Source: Paracoccus sediminicola (GTDB lineage: Bacteria > Pseudomonadota > Alphaproteobacteria > Rhodobacterales > Rhodobacteraceae). From it: 64,000 nt of DNA. The notes beneath the pieces are model-generated. The model was not told where the DNA came from. It searched no databases and worked only from the letters and a program-made list of their open reading frames with translations. The DNA lies in contig NZ_CP115768.1 in assembly GCF_027912835.1 (NCBI RefSeq), forward strand, positions 372,001 through 436,000. Direction: 5' to 3'. This document shows, piece after piece, positions 9,371-18,834 of the stretch (its first letter is position 1; each line of letters starts with the position of its first letter). The position numbers were made by a program, and so were the translations under genes.

Positions 9371-9589
9371 CTGGTCGTCCTAGTCGGTTCGGTTCAGAGA
9401 TTGACCGGAGTGTTAACCAGAGGCAAGCGCAAGCCGCACTGCCGACTCCGCAATGGCGCACAACCCGTTAACAATCATTAAAAAATTTTTCGAGAGCCGG
9501 AGCATCGGCAGGTCTCCGCCGCAACCTCAAAGGGCAGCGCGGTGCTGTTCGGCGCGCGCTCCTGCACGCTTTTCTTCGTCTTCGGCAAT

Positions 9590-9622
9590 GGAAATATCTC
9601 GGGCTCCGGGGCAGCGCCCCGG
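9590..9622 (-). terminator. Hairpin plus GATATTT motif downstream of radC
   Basis: On the minus strand a perfect 7-bp G+C stem (9606-9612 with 9616-9622, three-base loop) is followed by AGCCCGAGATATTT. There is no U run. The same hairpin-plus-GATATTT arrangement occurs behind dapD and rsmD near 37.2-37.3 kb, so this is probably a lineage-specific 3' end or terminator element. Confidence 0.5.
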
Positions 9623-9635
9623 TCCGGTGATGCGA

Positions 9636-10412
9636 TCAGAGCAGCCCTTCGCGCCGGAAACTCACTTCGCGCCCCGCGCCTATCACCAGATGGTCATGAA
9701 TGGCGATTCCCATGACCTCGGCCCCGGTCAGGATGCGATGCGTCATTTCGATATCCGCCTCCGAAGGGGTGGGATCGCCAGAGGGGTGATTATGGACAAG
9801 GATCAGCGCCGAGGCCCCAAGCTCCAACGCGCGGCGCAGAATTTCGCGCGGATAGACCGGAACGTGATCGACCGTGCCGCGCCCCTGCGCTTCATCCGCG
9901 ATCAGCACGTTCTTGCGGTCGAGAAACAGCACGCGGAATTCCTCGGTGCCCGCATGGCTCAGCGCGGTGTGACAGTAATCGAGCAGCGCGTCCCAGCTGG
10001 ACAGCACAGGGCGTTGCAGGACCCGCCCGCGCGCCATGCGCTGGGCCGCGGCGGCGACGATCTTCAGCTCGGTCACCACGGCGGGCCCGGCCCCCGTGAC
10101 CGCGGACAGGCGGGCCGGAGGCGCGGCCAGCACCCGCGCGAAATCGCCGAATGTCTCGATCAGGCGGCGTGCCAGAGGCTTTGCGTCCTGACGCGGAATG
10201 GCCCGGAACAGAACCAGTTCCAGCAATTCGTAATCCGGCATCGCTTCAGCCCCGCCCGCCATGAAACGTTCCCGCAGCCGGGCGCGGTGATCCGCCAGGT
10301 AGGATGGAACACGGCCCGCACGTAACGCCGGGCCGTCGGGTATCGCCTCGTCCCCGTCCGGTCGGAACAGGGGCAGGGGCGTTCCGTGAAACCGGTCTCG
10401 ATTCGGTGGCAT
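9636..10412 (-). CDS. radC: RadC family JAB1/MPN-type protein
   Basis: This 258-residue protein has the two parts of the RadC family: an N-terminal helix-hairpin-helix region (about 40-110, with SAVTGAGPA) and a C-terminal JAMM/MPN metallopeptidase-like domain with the HNHPSGDPTPSEAD metal motif near residue 210. Despite the historic name, a direct role in DNA repair is unproven. The start at 10412 (MPPNRD) was chosen over longer in-frame starts, because the upstream residues look like translated leader. It ends before a hairpin at 9606-9622. The gene upstream on the other strand (nucleoside uptake) is divergent. Confidence 0.9.
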   Translation of the reverse strand: MPPNRDRFHGTPLPLFRPDGDEAIPDGPALRAGRVPSYLADHRARLRERFMAGGAEAMPDYELLELVLFRAIPRQDAKPLARRLIETFGDFARVLAAPPARLSAVTGAGPAVVTELKIVAAAAQRMARGRVLQRPVLSSWDALLDYCHTALSHAGTEEFRVLFLDRKNVLIADEAQGRGTVDHVPVYPREILRRALELGASALILVHNHPSGDPTPSEADIEMTHRILTGAEVMGIAIHDHLVIGAGREVSFRREGLL

Positions 10413-10581
10413 GGCGTCAGCATGGGCATGGCTGATTAAGAAAAACTTAACCCGGCCGCACGACAAAGCCTGAGAGCGCCCGGCTTCCCAAAGCTTCACA
10501 CCGACTGCGCACGGCACGCTTTTTTCAGGAATCGCCGGTTGCCTCCCGGTGCTGACCTTGGGTCAGTGGCAAGAAACCGCC

Positions 10582-10612
10582 TTGACCCCCGGCCCGGCTT
10601 TCGCCCTAAACT
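10582..10612 (+). promoter_or_regulatory. Candidate promoter of the nucleoside uptake operon
   Basis: TTGACC at 10582-10587 is followed by CCTAAA (17-base spacing) or TAAACT (19-base spacing), 45-50 bases before the start of the binding-protein gene. A ribosome-binding sequence (AAGAGG) follows. Assigned by motif and position only. Confidence 0.4.
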
Positions 10613-10658
10613 CGGGACCATCGCGGGCTATCTCGCCCGCAGGACATAAGAGGTTGCC

Positions 10659-11648
10659 ATGACGGTGCAGAAAACCCTTTTCGCCTCGGCCGCTGCGTTC
10701 GGCCTGATGGCGGGCATGGCGTCGGCAGAGCCGGCGCTGATCTTCGATCTGGGAGGTAAATTCGACAAATCCTTCAACGAGGCCGCCTATACTGGCGCGG
10801 CGCGTTGGGCCGAGGAAACCGGCAACTCCTACAAGGAGTTGGAAATGCAGTCCGAAGCACAGCGCGAACAGGCGCTGCGGCGTCTGGCGCAGAGCGGTGC
10901 GAACCCGATCGTGATGACCGGCTTTGCCTTCGGCGAGGTGCTGAACAAGATCGCCCCCGACTATCCGGACACGAAATTCGTCATCATCGACGCCGTCGTC
11001 GAACAGCCCAATGTGCAGTCGAATGTCTTCAATGAAGGCGAGGGCTCGTATCTCGCCGGGATCATGGCCGCGCAGGCCTCGGAATCCGGCACGGTAGGCT
11101 TTATCGGCGGCATGGACATTCCGCTGATCCACAAATTCGAATGCGGCTATCGTCAGGGCTTCCTGGCGGCGAATCCCGAAGGCGAGGTGCTGATCAACTA
11201 TACCGGCACCACCCCCGCAGCGTGGAACGACCCGGTGAAGGGCGGCGAACTGACTCGCGCCCAGATCTCGCAAGGCGCCGATGTGATCTATGCCGCAGCG
11301 GGCGGCACCGGGATCGGTGTGCTGCAAACCGCCGCCGATGAGGGCGTCCTGTCGATCGGCGTGGACAGTAACCAGAACCATCTTCACCCGGGGCAGGTGC
11401 TGACCTCGGTGGTCAAGAACGTCGATGTCGCGGTGTTCGACGCTTTCACCGCCGGAGAAGAGGTCGAGCCGGGCGTGAAAGTCTGGGACGTGGCCTCGGA
11501 CGGGGTGACGGTCGCCATCGACGACAACAACGCCGAGCTGGTCACCGATGAGATGCAGGCCGCCGTCGACGAGGCCCGCGAAAAGATCGCCTCCGGCGAG
11601 ATCGAGGTGCATGACTACATGACCGATAATAGCTGCCCGGTGGATTGA
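10659..11648 (+). CDS. BMP family ABC transporter substrate-binding protein (nucleoside type)
   Basis: This 329-residue periplasmic binding protein belongs to the BMP/PnrA group, known for purine nucleoside uptake. A cleavable signal peptide spans about residues 1-23 (ends ASAEP). The mature protein starts with the family hallmark FDLGGKFDKSFN and keeps GGMDIPLIHKFECGY near residue 150, AAGGTG near 212 and GVDSNQ near 235. It heads an operon with an ATPase, two permeases and a purine nucleoside phosphorylase, which supports nucleosides as ligands. The ATG of the ATPase gene overlaps its stop codon. Confidence 0.9.
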   Translation: MTVQKTLFASAAAFGLMAGMASAEPALIFDLGGKFDKSFNEAAYTGAARWAEETGNSYKELEMQSEAQREQALRRLAQSGANPIVMTGFAFGEVLNKIAPDYPDTKFVIIDAVVEQPNVQSNVFNEGEGSYLAGIMAAQASESGTVGFIGGMDIPLIHKFECGYRQGFLAANPEGEVLINYTGTTPAAWNDPVKGGELTRAQISQGADVIYAAAGGTGIGVLQTAADEGVLSIGVDSNQNHLHPGQVLTSVVKNVDVAVFDAFTAGEEVEPGVKVWDVASDGVTVAIDDNNAELVTDEMQAAVDEAREKIASGEIEVHDYMTDNSCPVD

Positions 11649-13333
11649 TGCCGGACGGCGCGACCAATGCAGGGGGGCCGTCCGCGGCCCCCCATAACGC
11701 TCCGAAAGATGCGGCGCCCGCCATCGAGTTGCGCGGGATTTCCAAATCCTTTGGTCCGGTTCAGGCCAACAAGGATATCGACCTGACCGTCGCGCGCGGC
11801 TCGATCCACGGGATCATCGGCGAAAACGGCGCCGGTAAATCGACGCTGATGTCGATCCTGTATGGCTTCTACAAGCCCGACCGGGGCGAGATCCGCATCA
11901 ACGGCACGCCAATCCAGATCACCGATTCCATGACCGCGATCCGCGCCGGGATCGGCATGGTCTTCCAGCATTTCAAGCTGGTGCGGAACTTCACTGTTCT
12001 CGAAAACATCATTCTTGGTGCCGAGGACGGGCCGATGCTGCGCCCGTCTCTGGCGCGTGCGCGCACCCGACTTCGTGAACTGGCCGAGGAATACGAACTT
12101 CAGGTCGATCCCGACGAGACGGTCGAGGAGTTGTCGGTCGGCCATCAGCAGCGGGTCGAGATCCTCAAGGCGCTGTATCGACAGGCTGATATCCTGATCC
12201 TCGACGAGCCCACGGGCGTGCTGACCCCTGCCGAAGCAGATCACCTGTTCCGCATTCTTCAGGGGCTGCGCGACGAGGGGAAGACGATCATTCTCATCAC
12301 GCACAAGCTGCGCGAGATCATGGATATCACCGACACGGTCAGCGTGATGCGGCGCGGCGAGATGGTGGCCTCGGTCAAGACCGCCGAGACCTCTCCAGAG
12401 GAGCTGGCCGAGCTGATGGTGGGGCGCAAGGTGCTGATGGAGGTCGACAAGACACCGGCCCAGCCCGGAGATACCGTGTTGCAGGTCCGCAATCTGCGCA
12501 TGGTCGATGAGGACGGGGTCGAGCGTATCCGCGGCATCGATTTCGAGATTCGCGCGGGCGAGATCGTCGGCATTGCCGGTGTCAGCGGCAACGGCCAGAC
12601 CCAGCTTTTGGAATTGCTGGGCGGGTTCCCGGAAAAAGGCGCGACGGTCAGCGGCGAGATCGTGATGAACGGAGATTCGCTGGACCTCACCGGCTCGAAA
12701 TCCGACGCGGCGACACGGCGCGCGCGCGGCATCGGCCATGTGCCCGAGGACCGGCAGGACGAGGGGCTCATCATGGATTTCGCGGCGTGGGAGAATGTCG
12801 CCTTCGGCTATCACCATTCCGAGGAGTATTCGAACGGGATCTTCATGGATCGCATCGCGATCCGAAAGGATGCCGAGGCCAAGATCGAGCGCTTCGACAT
12901 CCGCCCGCCAAGCTGCGATCTTGCGGCGCGCAATTTCTCGGGCGGGAACCAGCAGAAGATCGTCGTCGCCCGAGAGGTCGAGCGCAACCCGGATCTGCTT
13001 TTGATCGGCCAGCCGACCCGCGGCGTGGATATCGGCGCGATCGAATTCATTCATAAACGCATCGTCGAGCTTCGCGACGCCGGCAAGGCGGTGTTGCTGG
13101 TCAGCGTCGAGCTGGATGAGATCATGTCGCTCAGCGACCGGATCCTGGTGATGTTCGACGGCACCATCACGGGTGAGAGACGGGCCGAGAACACCTCGGC
13201 GCGCGAGCTCGGGCTGCTCATGGCCGGCGTCACCGATACCGAGCACGCCTCTGCCGAGGATGGCATCCCGCCAGAACACAGCCACCCGGTCGATCACGGC
13301 GAGGCGCCGCAGAACCCGGCGGACCGCCCATGA
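11648..13333 (+). CDS. Nucleoside ABC transporter ATP-binding protein (double ATPase)
   Basis: This 561-residue protein carries two fused ABC ATPase domains, as in the MglA/RbsA and YufO families. Domain 1 has Walker A GENGAGKST near residue 60, signature LSVGHQQR near 160 and Walker B LILDEPTGVL near 183. Domain 2 (from about 275) has a degenerate P-loop GVSGNGQT, signature FSGGNQQK near 435 and LLIGQPTRGVD, the asymmetric pattern usual for this family. A charged tail with several His and Pro residues follows. The ATG at 11648 shares a base with the upstream stop; a TTG one codon earlier is less likely. Confidence 0.9.
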   Translation: MPDGATNAGGPSAAPHNAPKDAAPAIELRGISKSFGPVQANKDIDLTVARGSIHGIIGENGAGKSTLMSILYGFYKPDRGEIRINGTPIQITDSMTAIRAGIGMVFQHFKLVRNFTVLENIILGAEDGPMLRPSLARARTRLRELAEEYELQVDPDETVEELSVGHQQRVEILKALYRQADILILDEPTGVLTPAEADHLFRILQGLRDEGKTIILITHKLREIMDITDTVSVMRRGEMVASVKTAETSPEELAELMVGRKVLMEVDKTPAQPGDTVLQVRNLRMVDEDGVERIRGIDFEIRAGEIVGIAGVSGNGQTQLLELLGGFPEKGATVSGEIVMNGDSLDLTGSKSDAATRRARGIGHVPEDRQDEGLIMDFAAWENVAFGYHHSEEYSNGIFMDRIAIRKDAEAKIERFDIRPPSCDLAARNFSGGNQQKIVVAREVERNPDLLLIGQPTRGVDIGAIEFIHKRIVELRDAGKAVLLVSVELDEIMSLSDRILVMFDGTITGERRAENTSARELGLLMAGVTDTEHASAEDGIPPEHSHPVDHGEAPQNPADRP

Positions 13334-13376
13334 TCCCGGCAATCGGTGACAGGCGTTTCGGCGTTGGGGGCGGGTG

Positions 13377-13841
13377 ATGTCGATTCTGGATCTCATCTTC
13401 GCGTTATTCTTGCTTGATGTCGTCTGGCGGGAGGCTGTGCAGATCGCACCGGCCGGCTCTGATACCGAGATCACGGTGACGCCCGCACCGGATGCAGCGC
13501 CGGGGGACGACGCCGAGATACCGGACATGCCGGAGTTGCCCGATGCCGCACTCGCACCGCTTTACAGCGATGCGGCCCCTGCGGGCGGGGCTGTCGAGCG
13601 AATCGAGTTGTCGGATGGAAGATTATGCGAGCTTCGCGACGTGGTCGGGCCGGACGCGGAAGGGGTGATGACCTTCACCCTCTCCGCGATCTCCGAGACC
13701 GGCCGGGACTATGAAATGCCGGTGCGACTGTCGCTTGGTGCCGCAGAGGCGGCCGGGGATGACCGCATGCCACGGCTGGCGAAACAGGATAGCTGTCGCT
13801 CGGCGCATGACCGGATTCAGCAGATCGAGCAGGGTGAATAA
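13377..13841 (+). CDS. Unknown small protein inside the nucleoside transporter operon
   Basis: This 154-residue protein is not recognised. It has a hydrophobic N-terminus (LIFALFLLDVVW, about residues 4-18) that could be a signal anchor, a Pro/Ala/Asp-rich linker at about 28-70, and a small C-terminal domain with two cysteines (in GRLCEL near 83 and KQDSCRS near 140). This suggests an envelope protein exposed to the periplasm. It starts 43 bases after the ATPase gene, and its stop overlaps the permease ATG by one base, so it is translated within the importer operon. An accessory role in uptake is possible but is inference from position. GTG at 13374 is an alternative start. Confidence 0.75.
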   Translation: MSILDLIFALFLLDVVWREAVQIAPAGSDTEITVTPAPDAAPGDDAEIPDMPELPDAALAPLYSDAAPAGGAVERIELSDGRLCELRDVVGPDAEGVMTFTLSAISETGRDYEMPVRLSLGAAEAAGDDRMPRLAKQDSCRSAHDRIQQIEQGE

Positions 13842-14938
13842 TGGATAAGATGCCGAAATGGGCGGATGTGCTGCTCACGCCGCTGATCTCTTTGGTGCTG
13901 GCGTTTGCCATATCCGCCCTGGTGATCCTCGCTATCGGGGAAAGCCCCTGGGTGGCGTTGCAGACGATGGTGACCGGGGCGCTCGGCTCCAGCTACGGTT
14001 GGGGCTTCACCCTGTATTACACGACAAATTTTATCTTTACCGGTCTGGCGGTGGCGGTGGCTTATCACGCGCGGCTGTTCAATATCGGGGGCGAGGGGCA
14101 GGCGGGGCTCGGCGGTCTTGGCGTGGCCATCGTCTGCCTGTTTCTGCCCTGGCCGCACTGGTCGCTGGCGCTGATCGCGGCAATGCTGGCCTCGGCGGCG
14201 TTCGGCGCGGCATGGGCCTTCATTCCGGCAATCTTGCAGGCCAAGCGCGGCAGCCACATCGTCATCACCACCATCATGTTCAACTTCATCGCCGCGGCGC
14301 TGCTGAACTGGGCCTTGGTGAACTGGCTGCGCCCGGTTGGCAGCATGGACCCGGCCTCGGCCAACTTCCCCGAGGCCACCCATCTGCCGAAAATCACCGA
14401 CTTCTTCGCCGCGTTCGGCATAGAATGGGGCACGCATACCCCGGTCAATGTCACCTTCCTGATCGCGCTTGCCGCCTGCGTCATGGTCTGGCTGCTGATC
14501 TGGCGCACCAAGCTCGGCTATGAGATCCGCGCGCTCGGCCGGTCCGAGACGGCTGCGCGCTATGCCGGCATCTCGCCGGTGAAAATCACCGTGATCGCCA
14601 TGCTGGTCTCGGGCGGGCTGGCCGGAATGATGGCGATCAACAATGTGATGGGCGAGGCCGAAAGGCTGGTGCTGAACAATGTCGAGGGCGCCGGTTTCAT
14701 CGGCATCGCCGTGGCGCTGATGGGCCGCAATCACCCGCTTGGCGTGGCGCTGGCGGCGCTGCTCTTCGGATTTCTCTATCAGGGCGGAGGCGAGCTTGCG
14801 CTATGGACCTCGATCCCGCGTGAATTGATCGTGGTGATCCAGGCCCTCGTGATCCTCTTTACCGGCGCGTTGGACAATATGGTGCGGATGCCGCTCGAGG
14901 CGTTTTTCGTTGCGCGCCGCAAGAAGAGGAGCGCGTGA
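13841..14938 (+). CDS. Nucleoside ABC transporter permease 1
   Basis: This 365-residue inner-membrane permease of the BPD_transp_2 type is related to YufP/NupP of BMP-linked importers. About eight to ten hydrophobic segments are visible. Family motifs are FNIGGEGQAGLGG near residue 78 and IRALGRSETAARYAGI near 230, the cytoplasmic coupling loop. It ends with a basic tail (ARRKKRSA). It is coupled by one-base overlaps to the small upstream gene and to the second permease, with which it should form the membrane heterodimer. Confidence 0.9.
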   Translation: MDKMPKWADVLLTPLISLVLAFAISALVILAIGESPWVALQTMVTGALGSSYGWGFTLYYTTNFIFTGLAVAVAYHARLFNIGGEGQAGLGGLGVAIVCLFLPWPHWSLALIAAMLASAAFGAAWAFIPAILQAKRGSHIVITTIMFNFIAAALLNWALVNWLRPVGSMDPASANFPEATHLPKITDFFAAFGIEWGTHTPVNVTFLIALAACVMVWLLIWRTKLGYEIRALGRSETAARYAGISPVKITVIAMLVSGGLAGMMAINNVMGEAERLVLNNVEGAGFIGIAVALMGRNHPLGVALAALLFGFLYQGGGELALWTSIPRELIVVIQALVILFTGALDNMVRMPLEAFFVARRKKRSA

Positions 14939-15903
14939 TGGATATCAACACGATCATCCAGATCCTCGATTCCGCCGTGCGGCTGATGACGCCGCTTTTG
15001 CTGGCCTGTCTGGCCGGGCTTTATTCGGAACGCTCGGGCGTGTTCGATATCGGGCTGGAAGGCAAGATGCTGATGGCGGCCTTTTCGGCGGCGGCGGTGG
15101 CGGCTGTCACCGGCTCGGCATGGCTTGGGCTGATCGCGGCGGTGGCGGGCTCGCTGCTGCTGTCCATCGTGCATGGCGTGGCCTCGATCACCTTCCGTGG
15201 CAACCAGCTGATTTCGGGCGTGGCGATCAACTTTCTGGCCTCGGGCATGACCGTGCTGCTCGGGCAGACATGGTTCGGCCTTGGCGGGCGCACACCGCCC
15301 CTGTCCGGCGCGGGCCGCTTCGGTTCGATCGAACTGCCCTTCGCCGATGCGCTTGCGCCGGTGCCGGTGATCGGGCCGATCTATGACGAGCTGATCTCGG
15401 GACATTCGATCCTTGTCTATGTCGCGTTCCTGGCGGTGCCGCTGACCTGGTGGCTGTTGTTCCGCACCCGTTTCGGTCTGCGCCTGCGCGCGGTCGGCGA
15501 GAATCCGGCCTCGGTCGATACGGCGGGGGTGTCGGTCACAAGGCTGCGCTATGTCGCCATTGCGATTGCAGGGGTGCTGTGCGGGCTGGCGGGGGCCTAT
15601 CTGGCCACGGGCCTGTCTGCGGGTTTCGTCAAGGAAATGACCGCCGGGCGCGGCTTCATCGCGCTGGCGGCGCTGATTTTCGCCAAGTGGCGGCCCTGGG
15701 GGGCGCTGTTCGCGACCTTCCTGTTCGGCCTGCTGGAGGCAATCGCCAACCGCTATCCCAATCTGGATCTGGGCCCGATCACCATCCCGTCCATGTTCAT
15801 GAACGCGCTGCCCTATATTCTTACCGTCATCATCCTTGCCGGCTTCGTGGGCCGCGCCATCCCGCCGCGCGCGGGCGGAGAACCCTATGTCAAAGAGCGC
15901 TGA
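14938..15903 (+). CDS. Nucleoside ABC transporter permease 2
   Basis: This is the second membrane subunit of the importer, 321 residues (YufQ/NupQ-like). It has the motif FDIGLEGKML near residue 42, the coupling loop LRAVGENPASVDTAGV near 185, and seven or more membrane segments. The start at 14938 overlaps the upstream stop. The last codons overlap the start of the phosphorylase gene by 17 bases, so uptake and nucleoside cleavage genes are translated together. Confidence 0.9.
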   Translation: MDINTIIQILDSAVRLMTPLLLACLAGLYSERSGVFDIGLEGKMLMAAFSAAAVAAVTGSAWLGLIAAVAGSLLLSIVHGVASITFRGNQLISGVAINFLASGMTVLLGQTWFGLGGRTPPLSGAGRFGSIELPFADALAPVPVIGPIYDELISGHSILVYVAFLAVPLTWWLLFRTRFGLRLRAVGENPASVDTAGVSVTRLRYVAIAIAGVLCGLAGAYLATGLSAGFVKEMTAGRGFIALAALIFAKWRPWGALFATFLFGLLEAIANRYPNLDLGPITIPSMFMNALPYILTVIILAGFVGRAIPPRAGGEPYVKER

Positions 15904-16684
15904 ACTCGCCGATCTCATCCGCAGCCGGGCAGGGGAGGCGGCGCCGGAATACGGGCTGATCCTCGGCTCGGGGCTCGGGCATCTCTCCGAGGCTGTGGAT
16001 GGGGTCGCGATCCCTTACGACTCGCTGCCCGGCTTTCCTCATGCGGGTGTGTCGGGTCATGTTCCGCAGCTTGTGATCGGCGCGTTGGAGGGCGCTCGCG
16101 TCGCGGTGTTCGGCGGGCGCTCGCATTACTATGAGAGCGGAAAGGCCGATGCGATGCGGCTGCCACTGGAAACGCTCGCGGCGCTTGGCACCGAAAAGCT
16201 TATCCTCACCAATGCGGCGGGGGCTGTGAATGCCGAACTCGCGCCGGGCGGGCTGATGCTGCTGAACGATCATATCGCCTTTGCAGGCACCAACCCGCTG
16301 ATCGGGGAAAAGACCGACGCGCGGTTTGTCCCCATGACCGAGGCGCATGACCCGGAGATGCGCGCCGCGCTGAGAGAGGCCGCCGCCGCCGAAGGGGTAG
16401 AACTGCCCGAAGGCGTCTATGGCTGGTTCTCTGGCCCAAGCTTCGAGACGCCGGCAGAGATTCGCGCGGCGCGTGTGCTGGGGATGGATGCGGTCGGCAT
16501 GTCCACCGTGCCGGAAATCATCCTCGGCCGGTTCCTCGGCCTGCGCTGCGCGGCGATCTCGGTCATCACCAATATGGGCGCGGGCATGTCTGACGAATCT
16601 ATCAGCCATGATCACACCAAGCAGATGGCGCCACTGGGCGCGGCCAAGCTGGAAAAACTGCTGCGCCGTTTTCTGCGCGGATAG
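15887..16684 (+). CDS. Purine nucleoside phosphorylase (trimeric class)
   Basis: This 265-residue cytoplasmic enzyme of the NP-II/MTAP superfamily would split imported inosine, guanosine or related nucleosides with phosphate into base and ribose 1-phosphate. Landmarks are the phosphate loop GSGLGHLSE near residue 24, a GRSHYYE segment near 85, TNAAGAVN near 107, SGPSFETPAEIRA with the ring-stacking region near 185, and the base-specifying Asn in VITNMGAG near 230. Asn there is typical of enzymes using 6-oxopurines. ATG 15887 (MSKSAEL) gives the right N-terminus and overlaps the permease. It may be called PunA, DeoD2 or XapA; the symbol is left open. Confidence 0.9.
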   Translation: MSKSAELADLIRSRAGEAAPEYGLILGSGLGHLSEAVDGVAIPYDSLPGFPHAGVSGHVPQLVIGALEGARVAVFGGRSHYYESGKADAMRLPLETLAALGTEKLILTNAAGAVNAELAPGGLMLLNDHIAFAGTNPLIGEKTDARFVPMTEAHDPEMRAALREAAAAEGVELPEGVYGWFSGPSFETPAEIRAARVLGMDAVGMSTVPEIILGRFLGLRCAAISVITNMGAGMSDESISHDHTKQMAPLGAAKLEKLLRRFLRG

Positions 16685-16889
16685 GTCTTTCCTATGCGGC
16701 GCGGCCACGGGGCGCATGGTCGGGCTGCGTCGGAATGTCGCAATCCGGCGCGGGATGCGGAGACGAAAACGCAACACATGCGGTGATTTGCCCGAAATAC
16801 CGCGCCCGCCCCTTCTGGACTGGCACGAAATTGATCGCTAGAGATGAGCACGCAAAGGCTGCGATTCAAGCGGCCCGATACAACATAGA

Positions 16890-16908
16890 AGGCCCGCCCG
16901 CCGGGCCT
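16890..16908 (+). promoter_or_regulatory. Hairpin in the petABC leader or 3' end of the nucleoside operon
   Basis: A 7-bp stem (16890-16896 with 16902-16908, five-base loop) sits six bases before the Shine-Dalgarno sequence of petA. It lacks a U run. It could end the upstream transcript or shape the petA leader. The remaining bases of 16685-16924 hold no gene or convincing promoter that I can support. Confidence 0.3.
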
Positions 16909-16924
16909 GAACCGGAGAATTGCC

Positions 16925-17488
16925 GTGACCCACGCTGAAGAACACGAAGGCACGCGGAGGGATTTCCTCTACTACGCTACCGCCGGGGCCGGAGCGGTCG
17001 CGACGGGTGCCGCCGCCTGGACGCTCATCAACCAGATGAATCCCTCGGCCGATGTGCAGGCCCTGTCCTCGATCATGGTCGATATCAGCGGCGTCGATGT
17101 GGGCACGCAGCTGACGGTCAAATGGCTCGGCAAGCCGGTCTTCATCCGCCGCCGCACCCCGGAAGAGATTGAGGCCGGTCGCGCCGTCGATGTCTCTGAT
17201 CTCATCGACCCGGTCGCGCAGAACGCGAATCTGTCGGGCGAGGAACCCGCGACCGATGAAAACCGCACCCTCGACCCCGAGGGCGAATGGCTGGTCCAGA
17301 TCGGTGTCTGCACCCATCTCGGCTGCGTGCCGATCGGCGAGGGTGCGGGCGATTTCGGCGGCTGGTTCTGCCCCTGCCACGGCTCGCATTACGACACGGC
17401 GGGCCGCATCCGCCGCGGTCCCGCGCCCCGCAACATGGATATTCCCGTGGCGTCCTTCGTCGACGACGCAACGCTGCAACTCGGCTGA
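16925..17488 (+). CDS. petA: Ubiquinol-cytochrome c reductase Rieske iron-sulfur subunit
   Basis: This is the Rieske protein of the cytochrome bc1 complex, which passes an electron from ubiquinol to cytochrome c1. It has 187 residues with a Tat-like N-terminus ([14 protein letters not shown]) and a single anchoring membrane helix at about 15-35. The 2Fe-2S ligands are Cys129 and His131 (CTHLGC) and Cys149 and His152 (CPCHGS); Cys134 and Cys151 form the usual disulfide. The start codon is GTG at 16925, preceded by GGAGA. It opens the petABC (fbcFBC) operon, with cytochrome b 11 bases downstream. Confidence 0.96.
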   Translation: MTHAEEHEGTRRDFLYYATAGAGAVATGAAAWTLINQMNPSADVQALSSIMVDISGVDVGTQLTVKWLGKPVFIRRRTPEEIEAGRAVDVSDLIDPVAQNANLSGEEPATDENRTLDPEGEWLVQIGVCTHLGCVPIGEGAGDFGGWFCPCHGSHYDTAGRIRRGPAPRNMDIPVASFVDDATLQLG

Positions 17489-17499
17489 GGAGGCGCCCA

Positions 17500-18822
17500 A
17501 TGTCCGGAATCCCGCACGATCACTATGAACCGAAAACGGGCGCCGAGCGCTGGCTGCATCGCCGCCTGCCGATCGCCGGTGTCATCTATGACACGCTGAT
17601 GATCCCGACGCCCAAGAACCTCAACTGGATGTGGATCTGGGGCATCGTCCTGACCTTCTGCCTGGCGTTGCAGATCGTCACCGGCATCGTGCTTGCGATG
17701 CATTATACGCCCCATGTGAACATGGCCTTCGACAGCGTCGAACATATCATGCGTAACGTGAATGGCGGCCAGATGATCCGCTATCTGCACATGAACGGTG
17801 CCTCGCTGTTCTTCTTTGCGGTGTATCTGCACATCTTCCGCGGGCTGTTCTACGGGTCCTATAAAGCCCCGCGCGAGGTGACCTGGATCATCGGCATGCT
17901 GATCTATCTGTGCATGATGGGCACCGCGTTCATGGGCTATGTGCTGCCCTGGGGTCAGATGTCCTTCTGGGGCGCGACCGTGATCACCGGGCTCTTCGGC
18001 GCCATCCCCGGCATCGGCCCGAGCATCCAGGAGTGGCTGCTCGGTGGGCCGGCGGTGGATAATGCCACGCTGAACCGCTTCTTCTCGCTGCATTATCTGC
18101 TGCCCTTCGTCATTGCCGGGCTGGTGGTCGTCCATATCTGGGCCTTCCACTCGACCGGCAACAACAACCCGACCGGGATCGAGGTTCGCCGCACATCGAA
18201 GGCCGAGGCGGAAAAGGACACGCTGCCATTCTGGCCCTATTTCGTCATCAAGGATCTGTTCGCTCTGGCGGTGATCCTGGTGCTCTTCTTTGCCGTGGTC
18301 GGCTTCATGCCGAATTATCTGGGCCACCCCGACAACTATATCGAGGCGAACCCGCTGGCGACGCCGGAACATATCGTGCCGGAATGGTATTTCCTGCCCT
18401 TCTACGCGATCCTGCGCGCCTTCACCGCCGATGTCTGGGTCGTGCAGCTGGTGAACTTCGTGTCCTTCGGGATCATCGACGCAAAGTTCTTCGGTGTGCT
18501 GGCCATGTTCGGCGCGATCCTGGTTATGGCTCTGGTGCCGTGGCTGGACACCAGCCGGGTCCGCTCTGGCCGGTTTCGTCCTCAGTTCAAGTGGTGGTTC
18601 TGGCTGCTCTGCATCGACTTCGTGGTTCTGATGTGGGTGGGCGCCATGCCGGCAGAGGGGATCTATCCCTATATCGCGCTGGCTGGCTCGGCCTATTGGT
18701 TCGCCTATTTCCTTGTGATCCTGCCGCTCCTCGGCATCATCGAGAAGCCCGAGCCGATGCCCTCGACGATCGAGGAAGACTTTAACGCGCACCACGCCGC
18801 ACAAACCCATCCTGCCGAGTAA
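17500..18822 (+). CDS. petB: Cytochrome b of the bc1 complex
   Basis: This 440-residue integral membrane subunit binds hemes bL and bH and forms both quinone sites. Landmarks are the heme-ligand helices (H-x13-H pattern, with [22 protein letters not shown] near residue 95 and a second helix with HYLLPF and [15 protein letters not shown] near 200-225), and the Qo-site PEWY motif near residue 297. The length matches the full-length bacterial bc1 form, not split b6/IV. ATG 17500 ([10 protein letters not shown]) was chosen; the frame stays open upstream into petA but those residues overlap Rieske coding sequence. Confidence 0.96.
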   Translation: MSGIPHDHYEPKTGAERWLHRRLPIAGVIYDTLMIPTPKNLNWMWIWGIVLTFCLALQIVTGIVLAMHYTPHVNMAFDSVEHIMRNVNGGQMIRYLHMNGASLFFFAVYLHIFRGLFYGSYKAPREVTWIIGMLIYLCMMGTAFMGYVLPWGQMSFWGATVITGLFGAIPGIGPSIQEWLLGGPAVDNATLNRFFSLHYLLPFVIAGLVVVHIWAFHSTGNNNPTGIEVRRTSKAEAEKDTLPFWPYFVIKDLFALAVILVLFFAVVGFMPNYLGHPDNYIEANPLATPEHIVPEWYFLPFYAILRAFTADVWVVQLVNFVSFGIIDAKFFGVLAMFGAILVMALVPWLDTSRVRSGRFRPQFKWWFWLLCIDFVVLMWVGAMPAEGIYPYIALAGSAYWFAYFLVILPLLGIIEKPEPMPSTIEEDFNAHHAAQTHPAE

Positions 18823-18834
18823 GGAGAGGCAAGC

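Noticed and set aside
11615..13528. 637-codon minus-strand open frame opposite the nucleoside transporter ATPase
   Set aside because: The plus strand encodes a full double ABC ATPase with all motifs; the reverse frame has no recognisable domain.
17287..17499. Upstream extension of the cytochrome b frame into petA
   Set aside because: The residues overlap Rieske coding sequence and do not resemble cytochrome b; [10 protein letters not shown] at 17500 is the correct start.
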